The notes: generated by a model not told the origin, from the sequence alone. 60,717 nucleotides of DNA from Acinetobacter lwoffii (GCF_002321025.1 NZ_DCLL01000039.1:1-60717), one strand, 5' to 3'. Numbered from the stretch's first letter, positions 50,846 to 60,035 are shown. Numbers and translations: made by a program.

Positions 50846-52132
50846 TCAATGCAATTTCAGCTTTGGAGAAATTTTTCGTGTAACAAAATCTTTTGCGGTG
50901 AGAATGCCAGCATGCGCATAACCATGAATGGTCGCCTGATGAATTCGATATAAAGAAACATACATCGATTTGGCAACAAAGCCTTGCACATTGACCTGAC
51001 CGAGCAACTCGCCGACGGCTTTATTCTGGCTTAAGGAAATCAGTGAACCTTTGTCAGAAAATTTAAACATCGGTAAATAACTTTCTTCATTGACACGTGC
51101 TTTCAAGGCATTGGCCAGGAAATTGGCCTGTTGGCTAGCCACTTGTGCGCGTGGACCCAAGACCGGTTCATCTGCAGCAGGCTGGCAGTGAGCACAATCA
51201 CCAAAAGCAAAAATGTCTGGATCAGATTTGGTTTGCAGGGTGGAGAAGACTTTCAAGCGGTGAATATTGTCCTTTTCCATATCTTGCAGTTGTGCCAAGA
51301 CTTCAGGTGCTTTGATACCTGCGGCCCAGACTTTAATCTCGGCATCCAGACTTGAGCCATCTGCAAAATAAATTTTGTCTTCATCTACCTTGGCCACACG
51401 ATGACTGGTAAGGACTTCAATACCGAATTTTTCCAGCTGTTGCATGGTATGTTCAGCAACTTTCGGCGAGAGCGCAGTCAAAATACGATCCGCCGCTTCA
51501 ATTAAGGTAATTTTGACTTTATTTGGATCGACCTTGTTTAAGCCATATTTAAAGAAATTGTGTTTGGCCTCCACCAACTCGGCAGCCAATTCTACTCCAG
51601 TCGCACCGGCGCCAATAATCGCGATATTCAGTTCACGGCTCGAAGCTTCATGTTGAGCATTCAAGTAGAGATGCAACAGATCCTGCTGAAAGATATCAGC
51701 TTGTGGACGGCTGTCGAGAAAATGACAGAACTGTTTGACGCCTTCGGTATTAAAGTCATTCGAGGTAGAACCCAAGGCCAGTACCAGGGTGTCATAGTCG
51801 ATGCGCTGGTTCTTCTTGGCTTGGGCTTTTTTGGAGAAATATTCTGTTTCTACCACAATCTGTTTCGCTTCATGATCCAGACCGGTAAATGTCCCCAAGA
51901 CAAATTCATAATGATGTGCGGCTGAATGGGCAAAATAATTAGTTTCTTCTTCATGTGGATTTAAGGTGCCTGCGGCAACTTCATGCAGCAGCGGTTTCCA
52001 GATATGCGTCAGTTTTTGATCGACTAAAACAATCTGCGCTTTGCCGCTTTTACCCAAGCTCTCACCCAGCTGAGTTGCCAGTTCCAGACCACCGGCACCA
52101 CCACCCACAATCACGATTTTATGTGCTGTCAT
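50846..52132 (-). CDS. ndh: Type II NADH:quinone oxidoreductase
   Basis: This peripheral membrane flavoenzyme passes electrons from NADH to ubiquinone without pumping protons. The 428-residue protein has the FAD-binding IVGGGAGGLELATQLG at the N-terminus, IWKPLLHEVAAGTL, the NADH-binding IIGAGATGVELAAELVEAKHN, and FAFGDCAHC before the C-terminal membrane-binding segment (FSDKGSLISLSQNKAVGEL). It is normal in length. ATG 52132 is the natural start. Confidence 0.92.
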   Translation of the reverse strand: MTAHKIVIVGGGAGGLELATQLGESLGKSGKAQIVLVDQKLTHIWKPLLHEVAAGTLNPHEEETNYFAHSAAHHYEFVLGTFTGLDHEAKQIVVETEYFSKKAQAKKNQRIDYDTLVLALGSTSNDFNTEGVKQFCHFLDSRPQADIFQQDLLHLYLNAQHEASSRELNIAIIGAGATGVELAAELVEAKHNFFKYGLNKVDPNKVKITLIEAADRILTALSPKVAEHTMQQLEKFGIEVLTSHRVAKVDEDKIYFADGSSLDAEIKVWAAGIKAPEVLAQLQDMEKDNIHRLKVFSTLQTKSDPDIFAFGDCAHCQPAADEPVLGPRAQVASQQANFLANALKARVNEESYLPMFKFSDKGSLISLSQNKAVGELLGQVNVQGFVAKSMYVSLYRIHQATIHGYAHAGILTAKDFVTRKISPKLKLH

Positions 52133-52315
52133 ATATGATTAACCTGTTTATTTTTTTAATAAAAATAGGAGAAATAGAGAGAAAATATACTATGGCATGG
52201 GCCAGATCGCGTCTTGGTTAAAATTGTTATACACATTACAAAACGTAGCAATTCTGTGAGGGCAGGTAAGTTTCCCTGTCTTGGGGAGTGATGCAGGGAG
52301 AAAAGAAAATCTGCC

Positions 52316-52339
52316 AGAAGATCAGCGAGTAGATCTTCT
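52316..52339 (-). other. Inverted repeat between ndh and dacC
   Basis: AGAAGATC (52316-52323) and GATCTTCT (52332-52339) form a perfect 8-bp stem with an 8-nt loop. On the minus strand, T-rich DNA follows after several bases, so it may be the terminator of dacC. A second weaker stem (CCCTG/CAGGG) lies at 52274-52298. Confidence 0.45.
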
Positions 52340-52373
52340 AGCTTAAAGAAAAGTAACTTGAGATGTAGGGCTA

Positions 52374-53687
52374 TTATCTATCTAAAGGATAAAGCTTTAC
52401 GCTTGGCGTATTGTCTGAAAACAAACCGAATAAGCCTTGTAGCCAAGTAAAGAATTTCTGAAACAGGTTGGCTTCTTCAATTTCGACATGATCCTCAATC
52501 TGAATGGTACGAATCAACTGATTATTCTGATAAACCTGAATAGTCGCCAAAGGCATCATGGTCGCCAAAGGTGCAATGAGTTCAGATGCTTTCACTTCAA
52601 CATTGATATGAGTTTGCGTTTCCTGTAAAGGCTCGATACTTTTTAAAACGCCATCACCTGTATTCAGCATGACACGCTGTTGGGTTTGATCAAACTGGTT
52701 CAGGTCAATACTGTAGCCCTGATCATATAAAGAAGTGGTAATGATCTGCGGTTGCTTGGTTTGCACCTTAAACATTTTTAAGGTGGATTTGATCACAGGC
52801 AATTCAGCCAGTAGCTGTTGATCTTTGATCGCTACTTCATTGCGGGTATAGGTATAAGCGAGATTCATCAGCTTATGTGATACATCAGCGCGTTTTGCGG
52901 CACTTTTAGTACCCAGCACCACCACAATCAGACGGCGATTTGGCATTTCAAAATCTGCTGTGACACGATTGGCCGTCAGCGCCAGATTGTAGCCTGCCGC
53001 ACGGGTAAAACCGGTTTTTAAGCCATCTACGGTTGGATCGACCTGAAGCACACGGTTGGTCGCACGATGAAAATGCTGATTGTAGGTAAAGCTTGGCTGC
53101 TTAGAATAATACAGATAATCTGGAGTTTCATTCACCACCGCCATAGACAGTCTGGCCAAATCGGCGGCAGTCGAATAATGCTCAGGCATGGTAATGCCGG
53201 CCGGATTCTGGAAATTGGTATGCTGCATGCCCAGCGCTTTGGCTTCCTGATTCATACGTTCAACAAACTGCGGAATACCACCCGAAATTTTCTCAGCCAG
53301 CGTCACCGCGGCATCATTGGCAGACATGATAATTAAGCCCGCCAGAAGCTGATCGACTGAAATCTGATCACCTTCTTTCAGGTACATTTGTGACTCATCC
53401 CACATCACAGTTTTCACCACAGAGGTCGCGGTTAAAACTTCATTTTTATCTAATTTTCCGGCCTCAATTTCCTTTAAGGCAATATAAGCCACCATCATTT
53501 TGGTCAGCGAAGCCGGAGCGCGTTGCACATCGGCATTATGCTCTGCAATGACTTGACCAGACTGTGAATCCAGAATGGTCCAGGCTTCAGCTTCAACGCT
53601 TTCAGGCACAATATTGAGTAGGGCAGCATGTGAAAATGCAGAAATAAATAAACTGAAAACCGCAATCAGTGAGATGATGTATTTCAA
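52374..53687 (-). CDS. dacC: D-alanyl-D-alanine carboxypeptidase, PBP5/6 type
   Basis: This class C PBP trims the terminal D-Ala from peptidoglycan pentapeptides. The 437-residue protein has a signal peptide, the SxxK motif (ASLTKMM, about residue 61), SxN (SAND, about 123), KTG (DGLKTGFT), and a PBP5 C-terminal domain ending in an amphipathic membrane anchor (FFTWLQGLFGLFSD). It lies 175 bp from the M61 peptidase on the other strand. Confidence 0.92.
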   Translation of the reverse strand: MKYIISLIAVFSLFISAFSHAALLNIVPESVEAEAWTILDSQSGQVIAEHNADVQRAPASLTKMMVAYIALKEIEAGKLDKNEVLTATSVVKTVMWDESQMYLKEGDQISVDQLLAGLIIMSANDAAVTLAEKISGGIPQFVERMNQEAKALGMQHTNFQNPAGITMPEHYSTAADLARLSMAVVNETPDYLYYSKQPSFTYNQHFHRATNRVLQVDPTVDGLKTGFTRAAGYNLALTANRVTADFEMPNRRLIVVVLGTKSAAKRADVSHKLMNLAYTYTRNEVAIKDQQLLAELPVIKSTLKMFKVQTKQPQIITTSLYDQGYSIDLNQFDQTQQRVMLNTGDGVLKSIEPLQETQTHINVEVKASELIAPLATMMPLATIQVYQNNQLIRTIQIEDHVEIEEANLFQKFFTWLQGLFGLFSDNTPSVKLYPLDR

Positions 53688-53862
53688 TGGTGTTCCTTGA
53701 TAACCCGGCGGGTGTTGAACGATTTAATTTTCACGCATGCTATGCCTTTTTTATACAGATAGCTAGTCGTAAATGTAGACAAATAAGACAGCTAAACCAT
53801 ACTGGCTTAAAAAATGCTAAGCTAAGCTATATCTCATTTATTTTAATTTTATATCGTTCATT

Positions 53863-55566
53863 ATGTTGCATTATCAAATTGAATTTGACGATTATCGTCA
53901 GCATCTTATTCACGTGACTGTTCGTTTTCTTGCGGACCCGACTCAAGTCTTGTCATTACCGACCTGGATTCCGGGAAGCTATCTGATTCGAGAGTTTTCC
54001 AAGCACATTGAAGCGGTCAAAGCCTATGATGAAGATGGGCGCCAGTTACAGATCCAGAAATTTGAAAAGAACAAATGGCGTTTATTCAATACCGATCATG
54101 AGCTGATTACGGTGGAATATGATGTGTATGCCTATGATCTGTCCGTTCGTGGTGCATATGTGGATCAAAATCGTCTCTATGTGAATCCCGCTTGTGCATG
54201 TTTAGGGCTAGAAGGTCAGGAAAATAAAGAAATTGAACTGGAAATCTTCCTGCCAGATGAATTAAAGCATTTTCAGCTGGCAACCGGCCTGCAAGCCAAA
54301 AGTCTGGTCAAAGGCCGTTTCACCCTGAAAGCCAAAAACTATGCCGAATTGATTGATGCGCCATTTGAGCTAGCAGAACAAACCCGTTTCAGTTTTGAAG
54401 CAAATGGCATTCCGCATGAATTTGTGGTGTCCGGTAAACATGCCATGAATGCCGCGCGTATGCAGCAAGATATTGAAAAAATCTGTGCTACAGAAATTTC
54501 CATGTTTGGTTCAGCGCCGTTTACAGACTATACCTTTATGACCATGGCAACCGGCAATAGCTATGGCGGTCTGGAGCATCCAAATTCTACCAGCTTGATT
54601 TCACCGCGTGATGACTTGCCTAAGGCCAATGAACCTGAAGAACCTTCAAAAGATTATCAGCGTTTCCTCGGCTTATGTAGCCACGAATATTTCCATTCAT
54701 GGTTGGTGAAGTTTATTCGCCCTGAAAACTTCGTTAACTATGATTTAAACAGAGAAGGTTATACCTCTCTGTTATGGATCTTTGAAGGTTTCACCTCTTA
54801 TTACGATGATTTGATTTTGCTGCGTAGCGGCGTGATTAATCAGGAATCGTATATTGCTTTGTTAAAAGCACAGATTGACCGTTATTTGCAAAATCCGGGA
54901 CGTGTGATTCAGTCAGTGTCTGAATCCAGTTTTGACGCCTGGGTGAAATTCTACCGTCAGGATGAAAACTCCAATAATGCCGGAACCAGCTATTACAACA
55001 AAGGTTGTTTAGTTGCACTGTGCCTGGATTTGGGTCTGCGTTTACGTGGTTCAAGTCTGGATGCTTTGATGCGCCGTTTGTATGAAAATGCCCAGAAAGG
55101 CGTTCAGGTGCATGAACGGACGATCTTTGAATTGTGTAAAGAATTGACAGGAGATGATTGGTCAGAACAGATTAATCACTTGATCAATACGACAGATGAA
55201 CTGCCGCTGGATCAGCTCTTACCTGAGTTTGGTATTGGTTATAGCCTGAAAAATGACAAGTCTTTGCCATTTGGCTTAAAGCTGGCAGATAAGCCGGAAG
55301 GCGTACTGGTTCAATCTGCGCGTCGTGATGCTGTGGCTGTACAGGCCGGTCTTTCTGCCAATGACGTGATTATTGCGATTGACGGTCTAAAAGCCACGAC
55401 CAAGCTTCTCGAAAGCTATGCAAAACAGAACGGTAGTTTTACAGTATACGCGTTCCGTCGAGATGAGCTGATGACTTTTGAAGTTCAGGCAGGCGGTTCT
55501 AAACTGACCGAAGTTGAACTGAAAGTTGAAGATCAGGCCAAAGCTGAAAAGTGGCTTAAAGCTTAA
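53863..55566 (+). CDS. M61-family (glycyl aminopeptidase-like) peptidase with PDZ domain
   Basis: This 567-residue peptidase has an N-terminal beta-sheet domain (residues 1-165), the M61 catalytic domain with zinc motif HEYFH (in GLCSHEYFHSWLVKFIRP, near residue 272), the signature EGFTSYYDDLILLRSG, and a C-terminal PDZ domain (about 460-550; GVLVQSARRDAVAVQAGLSANDVIIAIDG). There is no signal peptide, so the protein is probably cytoplasmic. Family members cleave small N-terminal residues such as Gly and Ala. It is monocistronic. Confidence 0.9.
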   Translation: MLHYQIEFDDYRQHLIHVTVRFLADPTQVLSLPTWIPGSYLIREFSKHIEAVKAYDEDGRQLQIQKFEKNKWRLFNTDHELITVEYDVYAYDLSVRGAYVDQNRLYVNPACACLGLEGQENKEIELEIFLPDELKHFQLATGLQAKSLVKGRFTLKAKNYAELIDAPFELAEQTRFSFEANGIPHEFVVSGKHAMNAARMQQDIEKICATEISMFGSAPFTDYTFMTMATGNSYGGLEHPNSTSLISPRDDLPKANEPEEPSKDYQRFLGLCSHEYFHSWLVKFIRPENFVNYDLNREGYTSLLWIFEGFTSYYDDLILLRSGVINQESYIALLKAQIDRYLQNPGRVIQSVSESSFDAWVKFYRQDENSNNAGTSYYNKGCLVALCLDLGLRLRGSSLDALMRRLYENAQKGVQVHERTIFELCKELTGDDWSEQINHLINTTDELPLDQLLPEFGIGYSLKNDKSLPFGLKLADKPEGVLVQSARRDAVAVQAGLSANDVIIAIDGLKATTKLLESYAKQNGSFTVYAFRRDELMTFEVQAGGSKLTEVELKVEDQAKAEKWLKA

Positions 55567-55582
55567 TTCAATTTCAAACTTT

Positions 55583-55611
55583 AAAACCGATGCTTAGGCA
55601 TCGGTTTTTTT
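55583..55611 (+). terminator. Terminator of the M61 peptidase gene
   Basis: AAAACCGATGC (55583-55593), a 4-nt loop and GCATCGGTTTT (55598-55608), with more T residues. Confidence 0.88.
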
Positions 55612-55632
55612 ATTGACTAAATATCAACATGA

Positions 55633-55794
55633 TATTTATTTAATGAGCAGTCAGGAAATTCCATTGAATTTAGCTTGCGATTTAATGATGCTGATTCCTC
55701 ATTTGAATATCATAAAATGCTAGTACGACCATTATTGGCTTTGCGTTCTGCTATAGCAGTCAATGTATCGCAAAGACATCTTGGTCCTGATTAA
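55633..55794 (+). pseudogene. Possible remnant of a lost gene
   Basis: A frame of 53 codons without a usable start reads like the end of a protein, with a hydrophobic/Arg-rich stretch (KMLVRPLLALRSAIAVNVSQ) before TAA. It is just downstream of a terminator and has no promoter or ribosome-binding site. It may be the 3' fragment of a decayed gene, or chance. The rest of the gap up to 55949 is AT-rich and holds only the terminator of hiuH. Confidence 0.25.
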
Positions 55795-55904
55795 ACATCC
55801 GGTTAACTTGCTGATCCAATACAAATCTCCTTTTTTGAATACATTTTATTTTTTAGATCACTAAATATGAATCGTAAATGGCATTTCAATAAAAGAATAA
55901 CAAG

Positions 55905-55937
55905 AAAAAAAAGGAAGGCCCAAAGAGGGTGGGCCTT
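55905..55937 (-). terminator. Terminator of the hbpS-like/hiuH operon
   Basis: AAGGCCC (55915-55921) pairs with GGGCCTT (55931-55937). The A-run at 55905-55912 gives a U-tract on the minus strand. Confidence 0.82.
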
Positions 55938-55949
55938 AAGTGGGAGAGC

Positions 55950-56348
55950 TTAGTTGCCGCGATAGGTTGAATAACCATAGGGGCTTAATAGCAGCGGGAT
56001 ATGATAGTGATTGACTGAGCCATCTACTTCAAAAATCACCGGTACTTCCGGGAAAAAGCTGTTTTGCTTTTGGGTTTTAAACCAGTCACCAGTTTTAAAA
56101 GTCACTTTGTAGGTTCCTTTATCAAAGGTTTTATTCTCTGGGTACAGTGCTGTGATACGACCCTGAGGATTGGTCCTTGCTTGTGAAAGCTGTACCCATT
56201 TGCCATTTTTCTGTGTTTCCAGCGTCACTTCTACATTTGGAGAAGGCAAGCCATTTTCCAGATTCAGCACGTGTACACTCAGCGGATTCTGGGCAAAAGA
56301 AAGAGTTGCTGCAGTAGTGGCAAGAGTCGCGATTAAGATTTTTTTCAT
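55950..56348 (-). CDS. hiuH: Periplasmic hydroxyisourate hydrolase (transthyretin-like)
   Basis: The enzyme hydrolyses 5-hydroxyisourate made from urate. The 132-residue protein has a clear signal peptide (cleavage after SFA near residue 19), so it acts in the periplasm. The transthyretin fold is shown by LSVHVLNLENGLPSPNVEVTL (His ligand), TNPQGRI, VNHYHIPLLLSPYGYSTYRG, and the C-terminal YRGN in place of the usual YRGS. In E. coli the periplasmic homologue (YedX) is divergent from the HprRS genes, as here. Confidence 0.9.
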   Translation of the reverse strand: MKKILIATLATTAATLSFAQNPLSVHVLNLENGLPSPNVEVTLETQKNGKWVQLSQARTNPQGRITALYPENKTFDKGTYKVTFKTGDWFKTQKQNSFFPEVPVIFEVDGSVNHYHIPLLLSPYGYSTYRGN

Positions 56349-56418
56349 GTTGTGTTCCTCGTTGGAATGACGGAATAATGTTTAATCAAAGGAATAAAAA
56401 ATTACTAATTAAAAGATA

Positions 56419-56916
56419 TCAAAGCTGCTTTAAGGTGGTTTGAATGCCGCTATTAGCACATTGATGATCCTGTGCTGAGCCGCCTGCACCTGCGACGCCT
56501 ACTGCGCCTACAATCTGGTTTTGGTAAATGACAGGGACACCACCACCCAGTAATAGCAATTCAGGCAAGCTATTCAGATTCTGTGCATCCGGATTTTTCT
56601 GGGCATTGCGCATAAAATCCAGTGTGCTGGTTTTAGTTGAATACGCGGTGAAAGCTTTCCGTTCCGCTGCAATCAGGTTGTGAATGCCGACAGATTCATG
56701 GCGCTGGCTGGCCAGCAGGTTGCCACCCTGATCTAGAATAACGACTGCCGCCGGCTTGGCCTGTTGCTGACAAGCAAGCATGACGTTGCTGGCCATGAGC
56801 TTTGCTACTTCTAGCGACATGACTGGCGCCGTTTTAAATTCTGCATGCGCCACTGAGCTGAGTAGTGATACGCTGCTGAGCAAGGTCAGGGTTGTGTTGG
56901 CGATTGAAATTTTCAT
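56419..56916 (-). CDS. HbpS/GlcG-family secreted protein
   Basis: This 165-residue protein has a signal peptide (cleavage near residue 25) and a GlcG/HbpS domain: VMSLEVAKLMASNVMLACQQQ, AVVILDQGGNLLASQRHESVGIHNLIAAERKAFTAYS, and the glycine-rich PELLLLGGGVPVIYQNQIVGAVGVAGAGG. Some relatives bind heme or act with oxidative-stress sensors (Streptomyces HbpS with a two-component system). Two Cys are present in the mature protein. It is 70 bp upstream of hiuH in the same operon, divergent from a two-component system. Confidence 0.82.
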   Translation of the reverse strand: MKISIANTTLTLLSSVSLLSSVAHAEFKTAPVMSLEVAKLMASNVMLACQQQAKPAAVVILDQGGNLLASQRHESVGIHNLIAAERKAFTAYSTKTSTLDFMRNAQKNPDAQNLNSLPELLLLGGGVPVIYQNQIVGAVGVAGAGGSAQDHQCANSGIQTTLKQL

Positions 56917-56985
56917 GGTTATCTTTCATGCAATTGGCTACTGGGGCTATCTTAGAAAAAAATCCGCCAGTGCAGCATGACAATC

Positions 56986-57005
56986 AGATTACCAATTTGT
57001 AATCT
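56986..57005. promoter_or_regulatory. HprR-type operator between hbpS-like and hprR-like genes
   Basis: AGATTAC-N6-GTAATCT is a perfect palindrome at 56986-57005. Its core ATTAC-N6-GTAAT matches the half-sites and spacing of the E. coli HprR box (CATTAC-N6-GTAATG). It is 70 bp from the hbpS-like start and 32 bp from the regulator start, so it could control both directions. Confidence 0.72.
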
Positions 57006-57036
57006 AGAACTAGCTAAAAACAGCTAAACTACTGAC

Positions 57037-57708
57037 ATGCATATTTTAATTGTAGAAGATGAAGTCAAGATTGCTGAATATCTGGCAAAAGGACTGAATG
57101 AGTCAGGTTATAGTACGGCCATCGCAGAAAATGGCGTGCGTGCATTATCGTGTTTGCAGCAACAGTCTTTTGATCTGGTGCTGCTTGATGTGATGCTGCC
57201 GGACCTGGACGGCTGGCAGGTATTACACACCCTGCGAACTTTTAGCCAGATTCCGGTATTAATGCTCACTGCACGTGATCATGTGCTAGATCGGGTTAAA
57301 GGACTGGAGCTTGGTGCCGATGATTATCTGACCAAGCCTTTTTCCTATATTGAATTACTGGCCCGAATCAAAAGTCTGTTGCGCCGTGTGCCGCGTCTGG
57401 AGCAGGAGGCCTATCAGGTTTCAGATCTGGTATTGAACCGCTTAAAGCATGAGGTTTACCGTAACGGACAAAAGATCGACTTGAGCCAGAAAGAATTTGC
57501 GCTGTTGCAATTGTTAATGGAACATCAGGGACAGGTGATGACCCGGAGCCAGATTGCGTCCATGGTCTGGAATATTAATTTTAATACTGATACTAATGTG
57601 GTGGATGTGGCTATTCGCAGGCTGCGTAGCAAAATTGATGATCATTACACGCCAAAACTGATCCATACCGTACGTGGCATGGGTTATAAGCTAGATGAAT
57701 GTCCATGA
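57037..57708 (+). CDS. hprR: OmpR-family response regulator (HprR/CusR-like)
   Basis: This 223-residue regulator has the receiver acidic residues (EDE at 7-9), the phosphorylated Asp51 in LLDVMLPDLDGW, Thr in MLTARD, Lys in YLTKPFSY, and a winged-helix output domain (TDTNVVDVAIRRLRSKIDD, HTVRGMGYKL). The INFNTDTNVVDVAIRRLR stretch is as in HprR and CusR. Divergence from hiuH favours HprR, a regulator of the oxidative-stress response; a copper role (CusR) is the alternative. It overlaps the kinase gene by 10 bp. Confidence 0.83.
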   Translation: MHILIVEDEVKIAEYLAKGLNESGYSTAIAENGVRALSCLQQQSFDLVLLDVMLPDLDGWQVLHTLRTFSQIPVLMLTARDHVLDRVKGLELGADDYLTKPFSYIELLARIKSLLRRVPRLEQEAYQVSDLVLNRLKHEVYRNGQKIDLSQKEFALLQLLMEHQGQVMTRSQIASMVWNINFNTDTNVVDVAIRRLRSKIDDHYTPKLIHTVRGMGYKLDECP

Positions 57709-59078
57709 AAAACCCAGTGTTATTGCCGTTGGCAACACGATTGAGTATTGCATTTGCACTGGTGTCTTGCGTGGTGTTTCTGAGTGTGGCGTTGCTGTCT
57801 TATCAAAATATGCAACAGATGATTCAGACCCAGCAGGATCAGGCGCTGGCTGCTCGTATTTCCCGGATTGAGATTTTTCTTGAAGATGCCCAGAGTTTCA
57901 AACTTCTGGTCCAGCATCCCAAATTATATGAAAATATGCTGGGACAGGAAGATAATTTACTGTTGCTGCAGCATCAAAAAAGTCGTCTGATCGAAATCAA
58001 TCCTTTGCAGGTTCATATTCCGGCATTGCATTATTCCTCCAAATTACAGTTTCAGAATAATCAGGCTGAACATCCTTCAACACGTCTGGCTTTTAAACAG
58101 ATGCAGTTTGAGGGTCGCAGCTACCAGCTGGTAGCAGGTAAACAGTTGGCAGAAGGACAAAGGGCACTGGCAACCTATTTATCAAAGCTGGTGCTCTATA
58201 GTCTGCTTGGTATATTGCTCTCGACCTTTATGGCCTGGCTGGCTGGACGCTATATTCTAAAGTCAATGCGTCAGCTGATGCTGGCGACAGCACAGGTCAA
58301 TATTCAGCAGCCCAATCAGCACATTGATGTTCAGAGTAATACGCTGGAGGTGCAAGAGCTGAGTCAGGCCATGAACGATATGCTCGGTAATATTCAGTCT
58401 GCATATCAGCAGTTGGCACGTTTTTCTGAGGATATTTCGCACGAACTTCGCACGCCATTAAACAATCTAATCGGGCAAACACAGATTCTGTTATCGCGGC
58501 CGCGCGAGCTTGCTGAACTGGAAAATCTGCTCTATTCCAACCTAGAAGAATATGAACGTCTAAGCCAGATGATTGAAAGCATGCTGTTTATCGCGCGGGT
58601 AGAGCATGGTGGATTTACGGTTGAAAAACAGCATTTCAATCTGAATGAGATGCTGCAAGAATTACTTGAGTACTTCAGTTTTCTGGCTGAAGAAAAGCAG
58701 ATGCATTTAAAAATTAATGTTCCATCAGATTTAAGTCTGACTGCCAGCACCGCATTATTACAGCGCGCAGTTGCCAATCTGATCAGCAATGCCATTACTT
58801 ATGGTCAGCCGGGGAGTGAGATTAGTGTGTCGGCACAGCGACTGAACCATAGCATTAAAATATCGGTGCTGACGCCAGAGGTATGGATTGCAGATGAGCA
58901 TCATCCGCATTTATTTGAGCGTTTTTATCAGATAGATGACAGCCGACATGAAAAAGCCCAGACGGGTGGTCTGGGCCTTGCCATTGTGCAGTCGATTATG
59001 CAGCTCCATCAGGGGGGAGCAACTGTAGAAAATACGCCGTCTGGCGTGGTATTTAGCCTGTCACTACCTGATGAATAG
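57699..59078 (+). CDS. hprS: Heavy-metal/oxidative-stress sensor histidine kinase (HprS/CusS-like)
   Basis: This 459-residue inner-membrane kinase has two membrane helices (about residues 10-32 and 165-187) around a periplasmic sensor of about 130 residues, a HAMP domain, and the H-box FSEDISHELRTPLNNL with His248. The N-box VANLISNAITYG and the catalytic GGLGLAIVQSIMQLHQG follow. It overlaps its regulator. The usual ATP-lid pattern is degenerate (VLTPEVWIADEHHPHLFERFY), as in other IrlS/CusS-type kinases. The sensed signal is not visible from the sequence. Confidence 0.83.
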   Translation: MSMKNPVLLPLATRLSIAFALVSCVVFLSVALLSYQNMQQMIQTQQDQALAARISRIEIFLEDAQSFKLLVQHPKLYENMLGQEDNLLLLQHQKSRLIEINPLQVHIPALHYSSKLQFQNNQAEHPSTRLAFKQMQFEGRSYQLVAGKQLAEGQRALATYLSKLVLYSLLGILLSTFMAWLAGRYILKSMRQLMLATAQVNIQQPNQHIDVQSNTLEVQELSQAMNDMLGNIQSAYQQLARFSEDISHELRTPLNNLIGQTQILLSRPRELAELENLLYSNLEEYERLSQMIESMLFIARVEHGGFTVEKQHFNLNEMLQELLEYFSFLAEEKQMHLKINVPSDLSLTASTALLQRAVANLISNAITYGQPGSEISVSAQRLNHSIKISVLTPEVWIADEHHPHLFERFYQIDDSRHEKAQTGGLGLAIVQSIMQLHQGGATVENTPSGVVFSLSLPDE

Positions 59079-59086
59079 GCTGAGCT

Positions 59087-59875
59087 TTAACCACGACCCC
59101 GGCCACGACCACGTGGTGCCTTGGTATTTGGACGAGTAGTACCATTGGTGCGACGTTTCGGCTTTTCACTTTCATCCATTTGCCAGATACGTTTGGTGCC
59201 AGACTTTTTCACAGAACCATCTTTATTTTTACGAACCATTGGCTTACCACCCGTACCACCCGGCTTTTTAACATAAGAGCGTGAACGGTATGGTTCTTCC
59301 GCAGGAACATTCTGAAAGTCTGGATAAAGTAAGGGTTCAATTTCTCTGGTTTCGCCCGGTTGCAATCCCATACGAACCAAATCAATCTCACCAATTTTGG
59401 TACGGATCAAACGCAGTGTAGGGAAGCCGACAGCAGATGTCATACGACGAACCTGACGGTTACGACCTTCACAGATCGAAATCTCAACCCAAGACGTTGG
59501 AACAGAGGCACGGAAACGTACAGGAGGATTACGCTCCCATAACCATTCAGGTTCAGATACTTTTTCAGCACGTGCAGGAAGCGTCATGCCATCTTTCAGT
59601 TCAACGCCTTTACGAAGCTGTTCTAGTGCTTCTTCGGTCACATCACCTTCAACTTGCACCATATAAGTTTTAAACTTTTTATTGGCAGGATTGGTGATAT
59701 ATTGGTTGAGACCACCGTGATCGGTGAGGAAAACCAGACCTTCTGAGTCCATGTCCAAACGGCCAGCAAGACGTAAATCTTTGTCGTTGACAAAATCAGC
59801 CATGGTTGGGTGCTTTTCATCCGCACGGAATTGGGAGAGGACGTCATAAGGTTTGTTTAGAATGACGATTTTCAT
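59087..59875 (-). CDS. rluE: 23S rRNA pseudouridine synthase RluE
   Basis: The enzyme isomerises uridine 2457 of 23S rRNA. The 262-residue protein has the RsuA-family core without an S4 domain, as in RluE: ILNKPYDVLSQF, AGRLDMDSEGL with catalytic Asp41, PTSWVEISICEGRNRQVRRM, and VGFPTLRLIR. A C-terminal tail of about 70 residues is highly basic, with Lys/Arg/Gly repeats ending RGRGRGRG, and probably strengthens RNA binding. It overlaps nothing and ends 8 bp from hprS. Confidence 0.9.
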   Translation of the reverse strand: MKIVILNKPYDVLSQFRADEKHPTMADFVNDKDLRLAGRLDMDSEGLVFLTDHGGLNQYITNPANKKFKTYMVQVEGDVTEEALEQLRKGVELKDGMTLPARAEKVSEPEWLWERNPPVRFRASVPTSWVEISICEGRNRQVRRMTSAVGFPTLRLIRTKIGEIDLVRMGLQPGETREIEPLLYPDFQNVPAEEPYRSRSYVKKPGGTGGKPMVRKNKDGSVKKSGTKRIWQMDESEKPKRRTNGTTRPNTKAPRGRGRGRG

Positions 59876-60004
59876 AGGAAATAACTTCTATAATTACATT
59901 AATTTAAAAAATGTAGAGGTTTATTTAAAAGGGAAATTTAGTTATTTCCCGTATAAATCTCAAAAACAACAAATCTGGATTAGAATATTATGCGTTAAGA
60001 ACAG

Positions 60005-60035
60005 TTGAAAGTATTGCCTAATCGGCAATTATTTT
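60005..60035 (+). promoter_or_regulatory. Possible icd promoter with an embedded palindrome
   Basis: TTGAAA (60005-60010) is a possible -35, with an AT-rich -10-like region at 60028-60035. Between them lies ATTGCC-TAATC-GGCAAT (60013-60029). The dyad in the spacer could be an operator. The -10 is weak, so the promoter is tentative. Confidence 0.4.
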
